Shown piece after piece: positions 1 to 6,711 of a stretch of 14,460 bases of DNA. Origin of the DNA: Flavobacteriaceae bacterium (GTDB lineage: Bacteria > Bacteroidota > Bacteroidia > Flavobacteriales > Flavobacteriaceae); NCBI GenBank assembly GCA_023141985.1, contig JAGLKH010000254.1, forward strand, positions 1-14,460, read 5' to 3'. The notes under the pieces are model-generated. The model was not told the DNA's origin. It worked only from the letters and a program-made list of their open reading frames with translations, and made no database searches. How positions within the stretch are numbered: position 1 is the first letter of the stretch; each line of letters starts with the position of its first letter. The position numbers were made by a program, and so were the translations under genes.

Positions 1-73
1 CATCTTTTAGGATTTTCATCGAATCGTCGTGTAAACGTCCGGATTTTTGAACTGCAATTTTTAATTTACTCAT
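1..73 (-). CDS. hisG: ATP phosphoribosyltransferase, N-terminal fragment (runs off the left edge)
   Basis: The first 24 codons are present and the rest lies outside the window. The translated start (MSKLKIAVQKSGRL, then HDDSMKILKD) matches the conserved HisG opening with its Q-K-S-G-R-L phosphate-binding turn. HisG condenses ATP with PRPP to make phosphoribosyl-ATP, the first and feedback-controlled step of histidine synthesis in the cytoplasm. The identification is supported independently by the leader just upstream, which encodes a histidine-rich peptide and an attenuator, as expected before the first gene of a his operon. Whether this is the long or short HisG form cannot be seen. The start is the only ATG in frame after the leader. 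A small GC hairpin lies 6 nt upstream of it. Confidence 0.9.
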   Translation of the reverse strand, partial: MSKLKIAVQKSGRLHDDSMKILKD

Positions 74-79
74 TTTATG

Positions 80-93
80 CCCGAGAAAGCGGG
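80..93 (-). promoter_or_regulatory. small GC hairpin just upstream of hisG start
   Basis: An inverted repeat CCCG / CGGG with a 6-nt loop ends 6 nt before the hisG ATG. In such AT-rich DNA a GC stem here stands out and could influence ribosome access. The stem is only 4 bp, so a functional role is inference. Confidence 0.3.
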
Positions 94-129
94 TATCTTT
101 TATTGTGTTTGAGTAAATCTTCTGGAGAA

Positions 130-149
130 ATTCCTGCCTACGCAGGAAT
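130..149. repeat. dispersed 20-bp palindromic repeat, copy 1
   Basis: ATTCCTGCCTACGCAGGAAT has perfect 8-bp arms around a 4-nt loop. An identical copy is at 3270-3289. This resembles the short REP-like intergenic palindromes of many bacterial genomes (the family reading GTCATTCCTGCG..., as I recall it). This copy begins just after the U-tract of the his attenuator, so it lies in the hisG 5' untranslated region and would form a hairpin in readthrough mRNA. Confidence 0.8.
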
Positions 150-181
150 AAAAAACCCGCTTGATCTACTCAAACGGGTTT
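147..181 (-). terminator. intrinsic terminator of the his attenuator
   Basis: On the minus strand AAACCCGTTTGA, loop GTAGA, TCAAGCGGGTTT forms a 12-bp stem with one G.U pair and a GC-rich core, followed directly by a run of T. It lies between the leader-peptide stop (213) and the hisG start (73), the position of an attenuator. Its 5' arm is also complementary to leader codons 15-17. Confidence 0.88.
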
Positions 182-212
182 AAAATATATTTTGACTTTA
201 TTCAATACATTT

Positions 213-269
213 TCAGATCGCTTGAGTGCAATTATGAAAATGATGATGATGTAATTGAATAAAATTCAT
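213..269 (-). CDS. hisL: his operon leader peptide
   Basis: An 18-codon ORF encodes MNFIQLHHHHFHNCTQAI and stops at TGA. Codons 7-10 and 12 are histidine, all CAT, a density explicable only as a sensor of tRNA-His charging. The ORF precedes an intrinsic terminator and then hisG, and codons 15-17 supply the antiterminator strand. The peptide itself is probably not functional; its translation is the signal. The symbol follows enterobacterial usage by analogy and does not imply homology. The start is the only ATG, 12 nt from a putative transcription start. Confidence 0.87.
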   Translation of the reverse strand: MNFIQLHHHHFHNCTQAI

Positions 270-287
270 TTTTGTTTTTTGTCTTTA

Positions 288-319
288 CAAAGATTCAGAA
301 TTATAAATTACAATTCCAA
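288..319 (-). promoter_or_regulatory. putative his operon promoter
   Basis: On the minus strand AATCTTTG (288-295) matches the Bacteroidota -7 consensus TAnnTTTG at all but one position. A TTG (317-319) lies 21 bp upstream, close to the usual -33 spacing. The resulting transcript would start about 10-12 nt before the leader-peptide ATG. In AT-rich DNA such matches arise by chance, so this is tentative. Confidence 0.35.
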
Positions 320-375
320 ATGTTTTGTGTTCATTTTTAAATTATTGAATATTTCATAATTTTAGGTGCTAAAAT

Positions 376-1191
376 TTATTGATTTCCTAAAATAATTGGC
401 ATTCCACTTTTTCCAGAACCTATAATAACAACTTTGCTGTTTGTGGATTCTGCTAATTTAAGAGTTGCCTCTATACCTTTATCTTGTAGAATTTTATCTG
501 TAAGCGACGCACTTAAAATACGGTTAGCATCAGCTTTACCTTTCGCTTCTATAATTACTTTTTCAGCTTCTTTGGCTGCAGTAACTAATCTAAACTCATA
601 TTCTAAACTTTCTTGTTCTTGCTTTAATTTACGCTCAATAGCATCTTTTATAGTACTAGGAAGAGTTACATCTCTAACCAAAATTTCATTTAATTGCACA
701 TATTGACTTATTACAATTTTTTTGGTTTCAATAAAAATTTCCTCTTGAATAATATCACGTTTACTGGAATACAACTGTTCTGGTGTATAACGTCCTACTA
801 CACTTCTTGCCGCGCTACGAATAGCTGGTTGTAATACTCTTGACACGTAACTTTGTCCTTTCTCTTGGTGAAGCTTTCCTAAAGTTGCAAAATCCGGTTG
901 AAACCAAGCCGATGCTTCCAGCTTAATTTCCAGACCGTTAGAAGACAAGACTTGTAAGGTTTCAAAAATTTCTTGTTGTCTTACTTCATAAACAAATACT
1001 TTATTCCAAGGTGCCACCAAGTGAAATCCTTCTCCCATAGCTGGTTGATCTGTTACTACTCCACCGCCAAAGGTTTTGTACAATACTCCTGCTTGACCAG
1101 AATCAATTGTTATCGCCGATTTTGAAATTAAAACGATTACGACAATAAAAAATATGATTACAGGTAATGCAATTTTTGGTAATTTTTCCAT
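376..1191 (-). CDS. prohibitin-like SPFH/Band 7 membrane protein
   Basis: This 271-residue protein has one N-terminal transmembrane helix (about 6-24). An SPFH/Band 7 domain follows (about 26-200), with the conserved opening in which the protein is exposed to the conduit (SGQAGVLYKTFGG) and the EGFHLVAPW segment. A charged helical region with a long coiled coil (about 183-250) and a C-terminal IIGSGKSGMPIIL motif complete it, as is typical of bacterial prohibitin homologues. Family members form large oligomeric rings on the membrane and are linked to membrane microdomains and protease or stress control; the role here is unknown. It starts 17 nt after the VWA-protein gene, so the two are probably co-transcribed. 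An 8-bp inverted repeat (358-376) overlaps the stop codon but lacks a T-run, so it is a doubtful terminator. Confidence 0.85.
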   Translation of the reverse strand: MEKLPKIALPVIIFFIVVIVLISKSAITIDSGQAGVLYKTFGGGVVTDQPAMGEGFHLVAPWNKVFVYEVRQQEIFETLQVLSSNGLEIKLEASAWFQPDFATLGKLHQEKGQSYVSRVLQPAIRSAARSVVGRYTPEQLYSSKRDIIQEEIFIETKKIVISQYVQLNEILVRDVTLPSTIKDAIERKLKQEQESLEYEFRLVTAAKEAEKVIIEAKGKADANRILSASLTDKILQDKGIEATLKLAESTNSKVVIIGSGKSGMPIILGNQ

Positions 1192-1208
1192 TATTATATA
1201 TATTTAAG

Positions 1209-3242
1209 TTAAATGAGTCCATTATATTTTCTTAAAAACCACTCAATTGTTAGACTCAAGGCAATGAGTGAAAGTAAATATTTAAAGTCAATCAAAGGTA
1301 CGATATTTTTACTACTTTTCTGTACGATAACGAATCTTGAATCGCTAATTAAATTATTAATAAGTGAGTTGGTATTTGCAATAAAAAAACTCGTTCCATT
1401 ACTATTAGTAGCCACTTGTTGTAACTTTGTTACATTGGCATTTGAAAATTGTTGCTCAACATTATAATCTAAAATTTGTAAATGCCCGGATTGCTTAACT
1501 TCTCCATTATTTGCACTAACAATAAAATCGTATTCCGAAGGTGGGAAACCGCTTAAATTCACTTCATAAGAATTATTTTTTAGAATAAAAGGCAAGATTG
1601 TTGTACTACCTGAATCAACACTTTTTAGTGTAATATATAACTTTGATTTATTATCAAACTCATAATTTTTATTAAAAAATTGTGCTGCTATTTTTATATC
1701 TCTATTACCATTATAGAAAGATTCATAATCTAAACTTAAACGATTTCTTTTTTTATTTGATGCTAAATACTGTACAAGTTTACCAATAAAGTTATCGAAT
1801 TGCTGAAACGATTTATTATTCAAATAACTTTGAGCTCGCCATTTCCATATATTTTCACCCAAAAGAACAGCTTCTCTCCTATTTCTATTTTCAAAAGTTG
1901 CAAATAATGGTTGTTTCTCAATAGAGTCTCTAAATACACGTTTATACAATATAGTTTCAATAGGTATATTAAATATAACGTTACCAAATTCTGATAGCAA
2001 TGGCGGAAAAGAATTAAAATCTAAATCATCAATAATAAATGTGGAATAGTTAGAATTAATATCCGGCTGAAAATCTTCAGCTTGTAAAGTAATCTCTTGA
2101 GAATAATTATTTTGAATCCTATTTAAAAAGGACCATTGTGTTTGTGTACCGGCTATTACAAAATTATTATCACCAGCTTTTTCAATAGCTTCAAAAACTG
2201 CTTTAAATCTATTATTGGGTTGGTATAAAATTGTGAGTTGAAAGCTATCCTTTCTGTCTAAAAAAGCATTAGGTTTTAAAATTGAAACACTACGCTGTTC
2301 GTTACTTTCTATAGCCTTTTTTAGAGCTCCCAAATCTGGATGTACGATGTCACTAACAATAGCAACATTTGTTTTTTCATCTATAATTTCAACAGCAAAA
2401 GGTTTACTATTATTTATAATATTATTTTCAGTATCTAAAGGGACAATGGTTGCTCTATATACATTTACACCAATTTTATTTGCAGGTAAAGCGGTATTTA
2501 TAACATGAGAATTTTGTGTTTTTGAAAAGTTTAAACTCTTTTTGAAAACCGTTGTATTTCCAGATGTAATTATTAATTGTGAATTTTCATTGTCATTGCC
2601 ATTATATACAACAATGATTTCGACGGGGAATTTGTTTTTTAAATACACATATTTATTCACATTTAATTGCTGAATTTTTAAATCGGAATAAGTTACCGTA
2701 TCTCCAAGAATAACAGGAAAAATAGCTTGATTAAAATGCGATACTTCAAACTCATAATCTTTACCATAAGTCTGATTGCCATCTGTAATCAGCAATGTAG
2801 GTGAAACAGAGCTTTTATAAATTTGTGAAAGTCCATCTAAAGCGTTTGTAATATTGCTCTGTGTTTCGTTAAAATTTAGTGAATCTAGAGGTTTTAAATC
2901 TTTACCAAAAGTGTAATACTCTACATTAAATTTTTCATTTAAGGATTTATCCCGTTTTAAATTATCAAGCAGTTGTTCTACATTTTCAGTTTGATTTAAA
3001 TGTTTTGTGGATTCCGAATTATCTATAGCAACTATAAGATCAGGCTTCTCGTTATAGAATTTAGTTTGTTCAAATTTTGGATTTATTAGTAATAGTAAAA
3101 CAGAAAACAATGTAACGAACCTTAAAAAAGCAAATAACCTATTTAATTTACTTTTATTAGATTTATATAAATACTGAAACAGCGCTAATAAAAGCGCTGT
3201 TATTCCAGCTATGATAATATATATTAAAGTTTGTATTTCCAT
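1209..3242 (-). CDS. membrane-anchored VWA-domain protein of unknown function
   Basis: This 677-residue protein has two N-terminal transmembrane helices (about 4-26 and 36-54) joined by a lysine/arginine-rich loop, a large soluble region, and a last helix near the C-terminus (about 650-668). Basic residues in the first loop and after the last helix suggest that the large domain faces the periplasm. The soluble part starts with a von Willebrand A fold. DNSES (74-78) fits the MIDAS motif DxSxS, T132 may be the second ligand, and D154-G155 the third. Similar proteins are common in Bacteroidota, but I know of no established function. The gene lies 17 nt upstream of the prohibitin-like gene, which suggests a shared membrane role. 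Confidence is high for the VWA domain and low for anything beyond it. Confidence 0.8.
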   Translation of the reverse strand: MEIQTLIYIIIAGITALLLALFQYLYKSNKSKLNRLFAFLRFVTLFSVLLLLINPKFEQTKFYNEKPDLIVAIDNSESTKHLNQTENVEQLLDNLKRDKSLNEKFNVEYYTFGKDLKPLDSLNFNETQSNITNALDGLSQIYKSSVSPTLLITDGNQTYGKDYEFEVSHFNQAIFPVILGDTVTYSDLKIQQLNVNKYVYLKNKFPVEIIVVYNGNDNENSQLIITSGNTTVFKKSLNFSKTQNSHVINTALPANKIGVNVYRATIVPLDTENNIINNSKPFAVEIIDEKTNVAIVSDIVHPDLGALKKAIESNEQRSVSILKPNAFLDRKDSFQLTILYQPNNRFKAVFEAIEKAGDNNFVIAGTQTQWSFLNRIQNNYSQEITLQAEDFQPDINSNYSTFIIDDLDFNSFPPLLSEFGNVIFNIPIETILYKRVFRDSIEKQPLFATFENRNRREAVLLGENIWKWRAQSYLNNKSFQQFDNFIGKLVQYLASNKKRNRLSLDYESFYNGNRDIKIAAQFFNKNYEFDNKSKLYITLKSVDSGSTTILPFILKNNSYEVNLSGFPPSEYDFIVSANNGEVKQSGHLQILDYNVEQQFSNANVTKLQQVATNSNGTSFFIANTNSLINNLISDSRFVIVQKSSKNIVPLIDFKYLLSLIALSLTIEWFLRKYNGLI

Positions 3243-3269
3243 AAGAAACTTTTGCGTTTAATACAAAAG

Positions 3270-3289
3270 ATTCCTGCCTACGCAGGAAT
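3270..3289. repeat. dispersed 20-bp palindromic repeat, copy 2
   Basis: This is identical over 20 bases to the palindrome at 130-149. It lies in the 58-bp gap between fabG and the VWA gene. On the minus strand the stem is followed by CTTTTG, so it might also act as a weak terminator after fabG. The surroundings differ from copy 1, which suggests a mobile or amplified short element rather than a shared gene signal. Confidence 0.8.
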
Positions 3290-3300
3290 GACAAAGTCAA

Positions 3301-4047
3301 TTAAGTTAACATTCCACCATCAACAATAAGTGTTTGTCCTGTAATATATGCAGACATATCACTCGCTAAAAACACACATGCATTTGCAATATCTTCAGGA
3401 GTTCCACCTCGTTTTAATGGTATTGCATTTCTCCAACCTTTAACAACATCTTCGTCTAATTTTGCTGTCATTTCGGTTTCAATAAATCCTGGAGCTATAA
3501 CATTGCTACGTATATTTCGAGAGCCCAATTCTAAAGCCACAGATTTAGAAAAACCAATGATTCCTGCTTTTGAAGCAGCATAATTGGTTTGTCCTGCATT
3601 TCCTTTTACACCAACAACAGAACTCATATTGATTATTGATCCTTTGCGCTGTTTCATCATAGGTCTAATTACAGCTTTAGTCAAGTTAAAAACCGATTTT
3701 AAATTAACTTCAATAACTTTATCAAAATCTTCTTCGCTTATTCGCATTAAGAGATTATCTTTAGTTATTCCAGCATTATTAATAAGTACATCTATACCGC
3801 CAAATTCTTTTAAAACTTCTGCTGCTAAATCTTGTGCCTGGTTAAAATCGGCTGCATTACTTTGATAGCCTTTTGCTTTTACCCCTAAAGCATTTAATTC
3901 TTTTTCTAATTCCTGAGCCGCTTCAACAGATGAGCTATATGTAAATGCCACATTAGCACCTTGCTCAGCAAAAACCTTTGCAATTCCTTTACCAATTCCT
4001 CTGCTTGCTCCTGTAATTATGGCTGTTATGCCTTCTAAAAGTTTCAT
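3301..4047 (-). CDS. fabG: 3-oxoacyl-[acyl-carrier-protein] reductase
   Basis: FabG reduces 3-oxoacyl-ACP to (R)-3-hydroxyacyl-ACP with NADPH in each fatty-acid elongation cycle. At 248 residues the length is standard. The classical short-chain dehydrogenase features are present in order: the nucleotide-binding TGASRGIG (12-19), the NNAG motif (90-93), N115 in the conserved VNL segment, and the catalytic S143, Y156 and K160 in a Y-x-x-x-K arrangement. The C-terminal ITGQTLIVDGG is typical of FabG. The start at 4047 fits the usual N-terminus and lies shortly after a perfect -7 box. The gene stands after the sucD terminator and seems to have its own promoter. Its hydroxyacyl-ACP product is the type of donor used by the Lpx acyltransferases nearby. 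Other SDR functions cannot be excluded, but FabG fits best. Confidence 0.93.
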   Translation of the reverse strand: MKLLEGITAIITGASRGIGKGIAKVFAEQGANVAFTYSSSVEAAQELEKELNALGVKAKGYQSNAADFNQAQDLAAEVLKEFGGIDVLINNAGITKDNLLMRISEEDFDKVIEVNLKSVFNLTKAVIRPMMKQRKGSIINMSSVVGVKGNAGQTNYAASKAGIIGFSKSVALELGSRNIRSNVIAPGFIETEMTAKLDEDVVKGWRNAIPLKRGGTPEDIANACVFLASDMSAYITGQTLIVDGGMLT

Positions 4048-4072
4048 TTATAAATATTAATTAGTTGATAAT

Positions 4073-4080
4073 CAAATATA
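4073..4080 (-). promoter_or_regulatory. putative fabG promoter -7 box
   Basis: TATATTTG on the minus strand is a full match to TAnnTTTG and lies 25 bp before the fabG start, just downstream of the sucD terminator. No good TTG is seen at the -33 position. Confidence 0.45.
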
Positions 4081-4102
4081 GCAAATACAAGTTGCACGAA
4101 AT

Positions 4103-4134
4103 AAAAAAACCTCACAAAATCCTGTGAGGTTTTT
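4103..4134 (-). terminator. intrinsic terminator after sucD
   Basis: Perfect 12-bp arms AAAAACCTCACA / TGTGAGGTTTTT enclose a 6-nt loop, and on the minus strand a run of seven T follows. It lies 20 nt past the sucD stop and separates the sucD-containing cluster from fabG. Confidence 0.9.
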
Positions 4135-4154
4135 AACAATTTTATTTAAGTCTT

Positions 4155-5027
4155 TTACAACATAACTTCAGCAACTTTTTTACCTATTTCAGCAGGAGAA
4201 TCTACTACATGAATTCCACATTCTCTCAAAATTCGTTTTTTTGCTTGAGCAGTATCATCACTTCCTCCTACAATTGCTCCTGCATGCCCCATTGTTCGTC
4301 CGGCAGGTGCAGTTTCTCCAGCTATAAATCCAACAACAGGTTTTTTACTTCCACTTGCTTTATACCATTGTGCAGCATCTCCTTCTAATTGCCCTCCTAT
4401 TTCACCAATCATTACCACACATTCTGTTTCAGGATCGTTAATTAACATCTCTACAGCGTCTTTAGTCGTTGTTCCAATAATTGGATCACCTCCTATACCA
4501 ATTGCAGTAGTAATACCAAGTCCTTGTTTTACTACTTGGTCCGCTGCTTCATAAGTTAATGTTCCCGATTTAGAAACAATTCCAACATGTCCTTTTTTGA
4601 ATACAAACCCTGGCATAATACCTACTTTAGCTTCTTCAGGAGTAATAACTCCCGGACAGTTAGGACCAACGAGACGACAATCTTTATCTTTTATATAATC
4701 TGCTGCTTTAATCATATCGGCAACCGGAATACCTTCAGTAATTGTAATTATAATTTTTATACCAGCATTTGCAGCTTCCATTATGGCATCTGCAGCAAAA
4801 GCTGGTGGAACAAATATTATTGTTGTATCTGCACCAACGGCCTTAACCGCTTCTTCAACCGTATTAAAAACTGGCTTATCTAAATGTGTTTGCCCACCTT
4901 TACCTGGTGTAACACCGCCTACAATATTAGTACCGTATTCAATCATTTGTTTGGCATGAAAAGTACCTTCGCCTCCAGTAAATCCTTGAACAATAATCTT
5001 TGAATTTTTATTAACTAAAACGCTCAT
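4155..5027 (-). CDS. sucD: succinate-CoA ligase, alpha subunit
   Basis: The alpha subunit works with SucB/SucC-type beta subunits to interconvert succinyl-CoA and succinate with nucleotide phosphorylation in the TCA cycle. At 290 residues the protein has the family length. The CoA-binding Rossmann domain comes first (GFTGGEGTFHAKQ at 15-27, with GGVTPGKGG at 37-45). The ligase domain follows with GPNCPGVI (121-128) and GRTMGHAGAI (243-252), where H248 is the phosphorylated histidine equivalent to E. coli His246. No beta-subunit gene is in the window, so it must be elsewhere. The gene lies 153 bp after the LpxD-like gene, has its own -7 box and ends at a strong terminator, so it is probably transcribed at least partly alone. 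Confidence 0.96.
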   Translation of the reverse strand: MSVLVNKNSKIIVQGFTGGEGTFHAKQMIEYGTNIVGGVTPGKGGQTHLDKPVFNTVEEAVKAVGADTTIIFVPPAFAADAIMEAANAGIKIIITITEGIPVADMIKAADYIKDKDCRLVGPNCPGVITPEEAKVGIMPGFVFKKGHVGIVSKSGTLTYEAADQVVKQGLGITTAIGIGGDPIIGTTTKDAVEMLINDPETECVVMIGEIGGQLEGDAAQWYKASGSKKPVVGFIAGETAPAGRTMGHAGAIVGGSDDTAQAKKRILRECGIHVVDSPAEIGKKVAEVML

Positions 5028-5060
5028 TTGTTTATGTTTTATCTATTATCTTAATGGGTA

Positions 5061-5068
5061 CAAAAGTA
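5061..5068 (-). promoter_or_regulatory. putative sucD promoter -7 box
   Basis: TACTTTTG on the minus strand matches TAnnTTTG fully and lies 33 bp before the sucD ATG, giving a leader of roughly 25-30 nt. No exact TTG is found at -33. Confidence 0.5.
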
Positions 5069-5089
5069 AATTTTTGAAAGTTATTTTTA

Positions 5090-5137
5090 AGTGTTTTATA
5101 CTTTTATTTGAGAAAAAGAATTTAAGCTTAAAACACT
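5090..5137. repeat. inverted repeat upstream of sucD promoter
   Basis: AGTGTTTTA (5090-5098) and TAAAACACT (5129-5137) are perfect 9-bp inverted arms 30 nt apart. The 12-bp palindrome TTTAAGCTTAAA (5121-5132) overlaps the right arm. They lie upstream of the sucD -7 box, where an operator could sit. This may also be chance in AT-rich DNA. Confidence 0.3.
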
Positions 5138-5180
5138 GAGTATTATCAATTAATTAATCTCTAAAGCTAAAGCAATACGT

Positions 5181-6128
5181 TTAGGAGTTTGGTTCATTTT
5201 TTTTTAGTTTTTCTAATATCTCCGGAATTTTTCTAATTGATGCTATCTCTTTATACTTCGTTCTAAAATCATCTGCTGGAATACCAAAATAACTTTTATG
5301 TCCTTCTAATGATTTACTCACACCTGCTTTAGCAGAAATGACTGCCTTCTCGCCAATTATAACACCACTAGTAATTCCTACTTGTCCCCAAATAGTTACT
5401 TCATCTTCAATTATTGTACAGCCAGCAATTCCTACTTGAGAAGCAATTAAACAGTTTCTGCCTATTACCGTATCATGACCTACTTGTACTTGGTTATCAA
5501 TTTTGGTTCCTTCCTTTATTGTTGTATCGTTTGTAACTCCTCTATCTATACTACACAAAGCTCCTAAATCTACATTATCTTCAATAACGACCTTACCTCC
5601 GGATAACAATCGATCATATCCTTTTTCTCTCTTTTTATAATAGAAGGCATTTGCTCCTAAAACAGTTCCGGCATGAATGGTAACATTATTACCTATAACT
5701 GTATCGTCATAAATACTTACATTAGAATGTATAACGCAATGTTCTCCAATAATTACATTATTCCCTATAAAGCAATTGGGTTGAATTACAGTATTATCAC
5801 CAATCTTTGCAGTTTTAGAAATATTTGTTTTAGAAGATTGAAAAGGTTTGAAATAGTTAGTTAAAATATTAAAGTCTCTAAAAGGGTCTTCAGAAATTAA
5901 TAACGATTTACCTTCCGGACAATCTACTTCTTTGTTTATTAATACAATAGTTGCATCAGATTGTAAGGCTTTATCATAATATTTTGGATGGTCGACAAAA
6001 ACAATATCGCCAGAAGAAACAACATGAATTTCGTTCATGCCTAAAACAGGGAAATCATCTTCACCAACGTATTTTGCATTAATAATTTCTGCTATTTCTC
6101 TTAGTGTATGTGGTTTAGGGAACTTCAA
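5181..6128 (-). CDS. second LpxD-like hexapeptide-repeat acyltransferase
   Basis: This 315-residue protein has the LpxD architecture: an N-terminal uridine-binding-like domain (about 1-97), a left-handed beta-helix of hexapeptide repeats (about 103-272), and a C-terminal helical tail with a GIPADDFR motif. H218 in DNQVQVGHD corresponds to the catalytic histidine of LpxD, which in the other copy is H244 in DNQIQIAHN. The GADGFGF loop of true LpxD is changed to GANAFYY (158-164), so substrate handling may differ. It starts 6 nt after efp and is surely co-transcribed with it. Databases tend to name such proteins UDP-3-O-(3-hydroxymyristoyl)glucosamine N-acyltransferase by similarity. Because a full LpxD is encoded in the same cluster, a different acyl or sugar substrate is plausible, but this is inference. 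Confidence 0.8.
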   Translation of the reverse strand: MKFPKPHTLREIAEIINAKYVGEDDFPVLGMNEIHVVSSGDIVFVDHPKYYDKALQSDATIVLINKEVDCPEGKSLLISEDPFRDFNILTNYFKPFQSSKTNISKTAKIGDNTVIQPNCFIGNNVIIGEHCVIHSNVSIYDDTVIGNNVTIHAGTVLGANAFYYKKREKGYDRLLSGGKVVIEDNVDLGALCSIDRGVTNDTTIKEGTKIDNQVQVGHDTVIGRNCLIASQVGIAGCTIIEDEVTIWGQVGITSGVIIGEKAVISAKAGVSKSLEGHKSYFGIPADDFRTKYKEIASIRKIPEILEKLKKNEPNS

Positions 6129-6134
6129 ATTAAG

Positions 6135-6701
6135 TTATTCTTTAACACGCTCTTTATAAGTTCCTTTTTCTGTTTCGACTTTAATTTTATCTCCTTCATT
6201 AATAAACAAAGGCACCATAATTGTTGCTCCGGTCTCTACAGTAGCCGGTTTTGTGGCATTAGTTGCTGTGTTGCCTTTTACTCCTGGTTCTGTAGCTATA
6301 ACTTCTAAAATTACACTTGCCGGCATTTCGACTGAAAGGGGCATATTATCTTCTGAATTAATAATTATGGTCACTACTTCTCCTTCTTTTAATAAGTCCG
6401 GATTATCTATGGTGTTTTTGTCTAACATTATTTGATTATAATCATCAACATTCATAAAATGAAAAAGATCACCTTCAGGATATAAATATTGAAACCGATG
6501 AGTTTCTACTCTAACATCTTCAATTTTATGTCCAGCAGAAAATGTATTGTCAATAACTTTTCCTGTAGTTACACTTTTAAGTTTTGTTCTTACAAATGCC
6601 GGGCCTTTCCCTGGTTTTACGTGTAAAAATTCAATTATTTTATATATATCATGATTATATTTTATACATAATCCGTTTCTTATATCCGAAGTACTTGCCA
6701 T
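6135..6701 (-). CDS. efp: translation elongation factor P
   Basis: EF-P binds between the P and E sites of the ribosome and relieves stalling at polyproline stretches. At 188 residues the length is standard. The protein opens with the KOW-like domain, including DIRNGLCIKY and the loop VKPGKGPAFVRTK, whose tip lysine K32 is equivalent to the modified Lys34 of E. coli. Two OB-fold domains follow, ending in the conserved GTYKERVKE. No modifying enzyme (EpmA/EpmB, EarP or YmfI type) is encoded in the window. The gene lies between lpxA (10 nt upstream) and the LpxD-like gene (6 nt downstream), so it belongs to the lipid A transcription unit. Confidence 0.96.
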   Translation of the reverse strand: MASTSDIRNGLCIKYNHDIYKIIEFLHVKPGKGPAFVRTKLKSVTTGKVIDNTFSAGHKIEDVRVETHRFQYLYPEGDLFHFMNVDDYNQIMLDKNTIDNPDLLKEGEVVTIIINSEDNMPLSVEMPASVILEVIATEPGVKGNTATNATKPATVETGATIMVPLFINEGDKIKVETEKGTYKERVKE

Positions 6702-6711
6702 TATATTTAAA

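Larger units (their letters stand above)
107..227 (-). promoter_or_regulatory. his operon attenuator: antiterminator, terminator and distal competitor segments
   Basis: The transcript holds mutually exclusive pairings. ACTCAAGCG (219-227, leader-peptide codons 15-17) is complementary over 9 bp, with one G.U, to CGTTTGAGT (168-176), part of the 5' arm of the terminator at 153-181. The expected logic is classical. Scarce charged tRNA-His stalls the ribosome on the His run, codons 15-17 stay free and pair with the terminator arm, and hisG is transcribed. With ample histidine the ribosome reaches the stop codon, covers codons 15-17, and the terminator forms. A third segment at 107-119 is complementary over 13 bp, with one G.U, to 163-175. 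It could hold the readthrough RNA open. Pairings are read from sequence and folding energies were not computed. Confidence 0.8.

Noticed and set aside
240..251. ATG-repeat (CAT run) as a microsatellite
   Set aside because: The run lies in frame in a short ORF placed exactly as a his leader peptide, with matching attenuator pairings, so it is better explained as His codons.
358..376. 8-bp inverted repeat AATTTTAG/CTAAAATT at the end of the prohibitin-like gene as a terminator
   Set aside because: It is AT-rich, has only a 3-nt loop, overlaps the stop codon and is not followed by a T-run.
434..706. Plus-strand ORF of 90 codons inside the prohibitin-like gene
   Set aside because: It is antisense to a strongly conserved SPFH coding region, shows no recognisable domain, and has composition expected of a shadow frame.
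4587..4883. Plus-strand ORF of 98 codons inside sucD
   Set aside because: It is antisense to sucD, unusually rich in Cys, Asn, Phe and Tyr, with no plausible fold or signals. sucD explains the sequence.
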